A stretch of DNA of 10,190 bases from contig JALTHV010000166.1 of the NCBI GenBank assembly GCA_027004315.1, positions 1 to 10,190 of the forward strand. The letters run 5' to 3'. The notes beneath the pieces were generated by a model. It did not search any database. It saw only the letters and a list, made by a program, of their open reading frames with translations, and was not told where the DNA came from. Position 1 is the first letter of the stretch. Each line of letters starts with the position of its first letter. A program made the translations under genes and the position numbers. Positions 6,885 to 10,190 of the stretch are shown here, in pieces. The DNA comes from Deltaproteobacteria bacterium (GTDB lineage Bacteria > Desulfobacterota > Dissulfuribacteria > Dissulfuribacterales > UBA3076).

Positions 6885-8166
6885 CTTCGGGATCATATAC
6901 CGGACGGCCATCAATGAGGGTGAGAATGGCCTTGCCCTGGAGGGTCTCTCCTAGAAACGGACTATTGTGACTCATAGAGTGGAGAGACTCACGGGTCAAC
7001 GTGAAGACTACCTCTGGATCTATGATAGATATATCTGCAGGATCCCCGGTTGCAAGGCTTCCACCTGGCACGCCCAGGATCCGGGATGGAGAAGATGACA
7101 TGCATCTGATCAGTTGAGACGCTGAGATATAGCCGGATCTTACGAGATTCAAAGAGAGTGCTACAGAGGTCTCGAGGCCTATAATGCCATTTGCAGCCAG
7201 TTGAAACTCGCATTCCTTTTCGATTACGCTATGGGGGGCGTGGTCTGTTGCAATAGCATCTATAGTGCCATCCTTCAGGCCCTCAATAATCGCCATCCTG
7301 TCTTCCTCTGTGCGGAGAGGTGGATACATCTTGGCAGAGGTGTTGTAGCCAATCACCGCCTCCTCTGTAAGGCTGAAGTAGTGAGGTGCAGTCTCTGCAG
7401 TAATTGCTACGCCTCTGGCCTTGGCCCGGCGGACTATCTCAACCGAACCCCTTGTACTCACATGGGCAATATGGAGACGGCCTCCAGTCAGCTCGGCCAA
7501 GGCCACGTCCCTGAATACAGCAACCTCCTCAGCCGCTGCAGGGATCCCCTTAAGTCCCAGAGAGACAGATACCCTGCCTTCATTCATCAGCCCTCCCCTG
7601 GAGAGCTCCGGTTCCTCAGAGTGAGATATGATCAGGGCATCAAAATTTCGGACATATTCAAGGGCATGACGCATCACCCTTGCATTTCTCACGGGCAGAC
7701 CGTCATCTGAAAAGGCCACTGCCCCGGCACTCAGGAGATCTCCGAACTCGGTCAATTGCTCTCCCTTTTGCCCCAATGTAATTGCTGCGATGGGAAAGAC
7801 CCTGGCCTTTGCAGCCCTCCTGGCCTTTTCCAGTATAAATTGGGTAACCCCGGCAGAATCGTTGACAGGTCGGGTATTAGGCATACATGCCACTGCGGTA
7901 AAGCCGCCTGCAACAGCAGCAGCAGTACCCGTTTCAATAGTCTCTTTATATTCCTCTCCAGGTTCCCGCAGGTGTACGTGCATGTCTATAAGCCCTGGCA
8001 CAAGCCACTTCCCTTCAAGATCAATGACCCGGGCATCTTGAGGGGCTTCAAGGGACTGACCGGCAGCCCCTATGACCCCATCTTTTACCAGGAGCTCGCC
8101 AGAAAAGTCCCAGTCCTGGCTCGGGTCTATTATCCTCGCATTAGTAAACAATAGTGGTCTCATCAT
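6853..8166 (-). CDS. pyrC: Dihydroorotase, class I
   Basis: This 437-residue zinc amidohydrolase interconverts carbamoyl-aspartate and dihydroorotate, the third step of UMP synthesis. The metal ligands are all present: His63 and His65 in DMHVHLREPG, Asp155 in FSDDG, His182 in ISHSEEPELS, His235 in HIAHVST and Asp308 in IATDHAPH. The MPNTRPVND loop is also typical of the family. Two ATG codons stand in tandem at 8166 and 8163, and no strong Shine-Dalgarno decides between them. The gene is on the same strand as pyrB, 117 bp downstream of it. The last ten residues, GNCSHPPGQQ, and the stop codon are encoded by repeat element A, so the ancestral end of the protein was probably different. The final conserved strand (LTLIDGRPVYD) is intact, and function is probably not lost. 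Confidence 0.96.
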   Translation of the reverse strand: MMRPLLFTNARIIDPSQDWDFSGELLVKDGVIGAAGQSLEAPQDARVIDLEGKWLVPGLIDMHVHLREPGEEYKETIETGTAAAVAGGFTAVACMPNTRPVNDSAGVTQFILEKARRAAKARVFPIAAITLGQKGEQLTEFGDLLSAGAVAFSDDGLPVRNARVMRHALEYVRNFDALIISHSEEPELSRGGLMNEGRVSVSLGLKGIPAAAEEVAVFRDVALAELTGGRLHIAHVSTRGSVEIVRRAKARGVAITAETAPHYFSLTEEAVIGYNTSAKMYPPLRTEEDRMAIIEGLKDGTIDAIATDHAPHSVIEKECEFQLAANGIIGLETSVALSLNLVRSGYISASQLIRCMSSSPSRILGVPGGSLATGDPADISIIDPEVVFTLTRESLHSMSHNSPFLGETLQGKAILTLIDGRPVYDPEGNCSHPPGQQ

Positions 8167-8206
8167 ATATTGTGATCTCTTCTGGCCTTCTCTATGCAGA
8201 TTTTTT

Positions 8207-8286
8207 GTAACCGTTCACAGGTAACCGTTCACACCCCCTCCTGTTGAACTGTTTACGTCGCCGGCCGGGGGGAATGTAACCCGTTA
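8207..8286. repeat. Palindromic repeat element B between pyrB and pyrC
   Basis: GTAACCGTTCACA occurs twice in tandem (8207-8219 and 8221-8233). The second copy continues into CCCCCTCCTGTT, so GTTCACACCCCCTCCTGTT (8227-8245) is identical to 6719-6737 in element A. The similarity continues more weakly through AACTGTTTACGTC. The right end, GGGGGG followed by AATGTAACCCGTTAC, is an imperfect inverted copy of the left end. It reaches the pyrB stop codon, whose TAA (minus strand) lies in the terminal GTAAC. A CCGGCCGG palindrome lies in the middle. Confidence 0.7.
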
Positions 8287-9210
8287 CGATTTTTTAAAGA
8301 GCAGGGCTAACAGGGCCATCCTCACGGCCACTCCATTTGTTACCTGGTCCAGGATCACAGAATAGGGTCCATCCGCTACCTCTGGTGCCATCTCTACTCC
8401 ACGGTTGATGGGACCGGGATGCATGATCAGGACCCCAGGCCTTGCCAGGCGGACCTTTTCAGGACCAAGGCCAAAGAACCTTGCATATTCCCTTTTGGAA
8501 GGTACAAGGCTCCGGCCCTGTCGTTCCCTCTGTATCCTCAGGGCTATTATTGCATCTGCATCCTCCAGGGCCTCTTCTACCCTCAAGGCTACTCTTGCCC
8601 CAAGGACTTCGGTCTGTCGCGGCGGGAGCAAAGTAGCAGGCCCTGAGACCACTACCTCGGCACCCATCTTGGTAAATGCCAATATATCTGAATGGGCCAC
8701 CCTGCTATGGGCAATGTCTCCCAGTATGGCAATTTTTAACCCCTTAATATGGCCCAGGTGTTCTCTCACGGTAAAGGCATCCAGCAGGGCCTGGGAAGGA
8801 TGCTCGTTTATGCCATCCCCTGCGTTGATCACAGTGGAACTTATATACTTTGTGAGCAGATGGGGAGTGCCTGAATAGGGGTGACGTATGACTATGACAT
8901 CAGGCCTCATGGCCTCAATATTTCGTGCCGTGTCAATGAGGGTCTCTCCCTTTTTGACACTACTTGCGCCTGCTGAGATCCCCAGGGTATCTGCACCCAG
9001 TCTCTTGGCCGCCAGCTCGAATGACAGGCGGGTCCGCGTACTCGGTTCAAAAAAGAGGTGGACCACGGTCTTGCCGCGAAGGAGGGGCACCTTCTTAATA
9101 GGTCTATCGAGGATTTCCTTGAGCGACTCAGCGGTATCCAAAATGAGAGAGATCTCTCCTGGCGAAAGGGTAGATATCCCCAATATATGGCGGGCATTGA
9201 GGCATTTCAT
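8284..9210 (-). CDS. pyrB: Aspartate carbamoyltransferase catalytic chain
   Basis: This 308-residue enzyme condenses carbamoyl phosphate with aspartate, the committed step of pyrimidine synthesis. The carbamoyl-phosphate loop FFEPSTRTR (residues 53-61), the mobile SSVKKGET loop (about 83-90), RHPYSGTP, the GDGINEHPSQALLD motif and HPGPINRGVE near the end are all present. The length fits the catalytic chain. No regulatory chain gene (pyrI) is next to it; pyrC follows instead, as in bacteria whose enzyme lacks PyrI or pairs with dihydroorotase. The start is the ATG at 9210. GGAGG lies 12 bases upstream, an unusually long spacing, and is inside the stem of a terminator. The stop codon overlaps repeat element B. 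Control by attenuation in the leader is likely from the sequence. Confidence 0.96.
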   Translation of the reverse strand: MKCLNARHILGISTLSPGEISLILDTAESLKEILDRPIKKVPLLRGKTVVHLFFEPSTRTRLSFELAAKRLGADTLGISAGASSVKKGETLIDTARNIEAMRPDVIVIRHPYSGTPHLLTKYISSTVINAGDGINEHPSQALLDAFTVREHLGHIKGLKIAILGDIAHSRVAHSDILAFTKMGAEVVVSGPATLLPPRQTEVLGARVALRVEEALEDADAIIALRIQRERQGRSLVPSKREYARFFGLGPEKVRLARPGVLIMHPGPINRGVEMAPEVADGPYSVILDQVTNGVAVRMALLALLFKKS

Positions 9211-9299
9211 GCCAAAAAAAAGCCTCCTTTTTTAAAAAAAGGAGGCAGCATGTGACATACCTGACAAGGGATTTTGTTCGGGAATGAAACCGGGCTCAT
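9207..9299 (-). CDS. Putative pyrB leader peptide (pyrL-like)
   Basis: A 30-codon frame starts at an ATG (9299) and runs through the terminator hairpin. It ends with PPFFKKGGFFLA and a TGA that overlaps the pyrB ATG (ATGA). In E. coli a 44-codon leader, pyrL, likewise spans the pyrBI attenuator and ends in a GGFF-containing segment; the likeness partly follows from any GC stem plus T tract. A ribosome translating this frame closely behind RNA polymerase would block the terminator stem. No clear Shine-Dalgarno precedes the ATG, and the frame could be open by chance, so the call is tentative. Confidence 0.4.
   Translation of the reverse strand: MSPVSFPNKIPCQVCHMLPPFFKKGGFFLA
9214..9246 (-). 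terminator. Intrinsic terminator / attenuator in the pyrB leader
   Basis: Read on the minus strand, GCCTCC (9246-9241) and GGAGGC (9227-9222) form a GC-rich stem, extended by T7/A6 pairing in the middle. Eight T residues (9221-9214) follow at once. This is the full pattern of a rho-independent terminator, yet it lies only 3 nt before the pyrB start codon, so its natural role is attenuation of pyrB. The 3' arm contains the only good Shine-Dalgarno for pyrB. The T7 run in the 5' arm and the T8 run are places where RNA polymerase would be sensitive to UTP level. Confidence 0.8.
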
Positions 9300-9308
9300 A
9301 ATATGAAA

Positions 9309-9338
9309 GATGTAGCACAAAGATGGTAGTTGAGTCAA
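9309..9338 (-). promoter_or_regulatory. Possible promoter for pyrB
   Basis: TTGACT (9338-9333) and TACATC (9314-9309) stand 18 bp apart on the minus strand. A TG one base before the -10 gives an extended -10 form. Transcription would begin near 9302, giving a leader of about 90 nt that contains the attenuator. The putative leader ATG would then be almost at the 5' end of the RNA. The -35 lies at the end of a transposase remnant. Confidence 0.35.
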
Positions 9339-9436
9339 GTACGGGTCCTACTCAATTTCACATTGCGCAAGGCGAATTCCATCATGTTCTTCTGGCTGTA
9401 GTAGCCGTTATCGGTGACGATCAAAGATTTTTTCCT
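9335..9436 (-). pseudogene. Transposase fragment, DDE type (IS4/IS1634-like)
   Basis: The minus strand encodes a 33-residue piece, including SLIVTDNGYYSQKNMMEFAL, before a stop codon at 9335. The VTDNGYYSQKN segment resembles the region around the second catalytic aspartate in IS4-superfamily transposases. There is no start codon, no remainder of the enzyme and a stop codon directly upstream, so this is a decayed remnant. The family assignment is from memory of the motif and is uncertain. Confidence 0.45.
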
Positions 9437-9450
9437 TCACCGCTCATAGG

Positions 9451-9500
9451 AATTGACCCACCAGTATTATGCTCAAATTTTGACCCACCTCTGACCCCTC
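9451..9500. mobile_element. Remnant IS21-like end with repeated TTGACCCACC
   Basis: TTGACCCACC occurs at 9453-9462 and again at 9480-9489, a spacing of 27 bp, and a third related CTGACCCC follows at 9491. On the minus strand this reads as repeated GGTGGGTCAA with a GAGCATAATACT spacer, like the multiple terminal repeats at the ends of IS21-family elements. No istA or istB gene is in the window, so it would be a lone end. Confidence 0.4.
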
Positions 9501-9516
9501 TGCTTCTACATCTTTC

Positions 9517-9549
9517 TTGACTTATCATGCATTCGTGCTATCGTAAAAT
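9517..9549 (+). promoter_or_regulatory. Possible promoter for the toxin-antitoxin pair
   Basis: TTGACT (9517-9522) is followed after 16 bp by TATCGT (9539-9544), which has an extended -10 TG one base upstream. A better -10-like TAAAAT lies at 9544-9549 but with a long spacing. The stretch between holds ATGCAT and a GCA-TTCG-TGC inverted repeat, where an autoregulating antitoxin might bind. Confidence 0.35.
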
Positions 9550-9573
9550 ACAATATTAATTTTGGGAGGGCTT

Positions 9574-9825
9574 ATGAACACTATAAAGACAGTCGGCAGT
9601 AGCGGGCAGATCTCCCTCGGCAAAAAATTCGCAGGTCAAACCGTAATGTTGGATGAAATCGACACAGGCGTTTGGATTGTCAAAGTTGGGCGATTCATTC
9701 CCGATAATGAAAGGTGGCTTCACATGCCGGACGTCCAAACCAAACTCAACGAAGCAATTGCCTGGGCAGAGAAAAATCCGCCAAAGGATACAAACTTTGA
9801 GGAATTAGAAGCCCGGATCAAATGA
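9574..9825 (+). CDS. AbrB-like antitoxin
   Basis: This 83-residue protein starts with a short beta-rich segment, TIKTVGSSGQISLGKKFAGQTV, then LDEIDTGVWIVKVGRFIP. That fits the swapped-hairpin DNA-binding fold of AbrB/SpoVT-type antitoxins. The C-terminal half (about 45-83) is charged and helical (LNEAIAWAEKNPP, FEELEARI), as expected for the toxin-binding tail of an antitoxin. The start is ATG at 9574, with GGGAGG four bases upstream. The stop codon overlaps the next start (ATGA), so the pair is translationally coupled. In the usual type II arrangement the antitoxin comes first, represses its own promoter and neutralises the toxin. The gene lies on the opposite strand to its neighbours, next to IS remnants, which suggests acquisition. 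Confidence 0.75.
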   Translation: MNTIKTVGSSGQISLGKKFAGQTVMLDEIDTGVWIVKVGRFIPDNERWLHMPDVQTKLNEAIAWAEKNPPKDTNFEELEARIK

Positions 9826-10139
9826 TGAGTCAGAAAATACATCGATACATACGTTTAGATTTGAACAATCCTGTTTTTCAACGCTTGCTTTTTAATCTGT
9901 CCAGAAGCGATCAGCACAACGCCCTCAATACTTTGCGAAAATTGGCAAATATGACATGGCAGCAGGTATATTCAGATTATGGTCTAAAGTGGGAAGTTAT
10001 TCTATCACAAAAAGGGCCAGACGGTAGCAAACTTTACAGTTTTCGAATCGGCAAGGGATTTCGGGGAATAGCATATCGTGACGGCTCATGGCTACGCCTG
10101 TTATCGTTACATCCTAATCATAATTCAGCTTATCAGTGA
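9822..10139 (+). CDS. RelE/HigB-like toxin of a type II TA pair
   Basis: This 105-residue basic protein looks like a member of the RelE/ParE superfamily often annotated as a cytotoxic translational repressor. The N-terminal half is helical (FQRLLFNLSRSDQHNALNTL, LANMTWQQVY). The C-terminal half has the typical strands GLKWEVIL, KLYSFRIGKGFRGIAYRDG and WLRLLSLHPNHNSAY, with arginines and a late histidine where RelE-type RNases carry catalytic residues. RelE-family toxins cleave mRNA on the ribosome, but that activity is inferred here. Two ATG codons (9822 and 9825) are possible; the first overlaps the antitoxin stop codon. The Shine-Dalgarno is weak, so expression probably depends on coupling to the antitoxin. 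Confidence 0.72.
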   Translation: MMSQKIHRYIRLDLNNPVFQRLLFNLSRSDQHNALNTLRKLANMTWQQVYSDYGLKWEVILSQKGPDGSKLYSFRIGKGFRGIAYRDGSWLRLLSLHPNHNSAYQ

Positions 10140-10190
10140 TTTTTAATTAACTCAAGTTTCGGAGTTGATATATCAGCCTGTAATTAAGGA
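10140..10190. other. Window-edge sequence after the toxin gene
   Basis: This is an AT-rich stretch containing the short inverted repeat AACTC/GAGTT and the 10-bp palindrome TGATATATCA. No T tract makes a convincing terminator, and no gene is visible. Confidence 0.3.

Noticed and set aside
7201..7710. 169-codon plus-strand ORF inside pyrC
   Set aside because: It is antisense to the conserved dihydroorotase, is rich in Cys and His from reversed codons and has no family features.
8405..8878. 157-codon plus-strand ORF inside pyrB
   Set aside because: It is antisense to conserved aspartate carbamoyltransferase motifs, with no ribosome site or known domain.
9323..9520. 65-codon plus-strand ORF across the IS remnants
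   Set aside because: The opposite strand gives a better match (transposase-like VTDNGYYSQKN), and the plus-strand reading has no recognisable feature.

Overview
The window looks like a chromosomal stretch from an anaerobic, Gram-negative, Desulfobacterota (deltaproteobacterial)-type genome. The evidence is circumstantial. The Mla-type lipid transport genes and a lipobox protein imply an outer membrane, and the NtrC-type sigma-54 activator has the Fis-type tail usual in that group. No ribosomal RNA, tRNA or marker gene fixes the taxonomy.

Layout: almost everything reads on the minus strand. From right to left in transcription order it runs pyrB (9210-8284), pyrC (8166-6853), an NtrC/PilR-family response regulator (6611-5205), a PilS/NtrB-like membrane histidine kinase (5215-3632), then mlaE with a fused STAS domain (3478-2321), mlaF (2324-1551), mlaD (1567-671) and an ABC-transport auxiliary lipoprotein (681-70). 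The four mla genes overlap one another and form a tight operon for lipid transport between inner and outer membrane. There is no separate mlaB, because the STAS domain is fused to the permease, and no mlaC is visible. The kinase and regulator genes overlap by 11 bp and form a two-component pair. pyrB and pyrC encode the second and third steps of UMP synthesis.

The right end (9300-10190) is an accessory patch. It holds fragments of insertion sequences (a transposase remnant and an IS21-like end with a 27-bp repeat period), followed by the only plus-strand genes: an AbrB-like antitoxin and a RelE/HigB-like toxin with an ATGA overlap.

The most interesting non-coding signals are around the pyr genes. 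(1) The pyrB leader holds a textbook intrinsic terminator that ends only 3 nt before the pyrB start codon and buries its Shine-Dalgarno. A 30-codon leader ORF reads through this hairpin and its stop codon overlaps the pyrB ATG, an arrangement like enterobacterial pyrL-pyrBI attenuation. (2) Two related palindromic repeats abut the 3' ends of pyrB and pyrC. They share a 19-bp identical core and supply both stop codons. One of them can fold into a hairpin with arms of about 34 bp. (3) The response-regulator Shine-Dalgarno lies in a perfect 9-bp stem, and the kinase gene ends in a perfect 27-bp palindrome.

I did not find CRISPR arrays, tRNAs, rRNAs or a clearly new multigene defence system.
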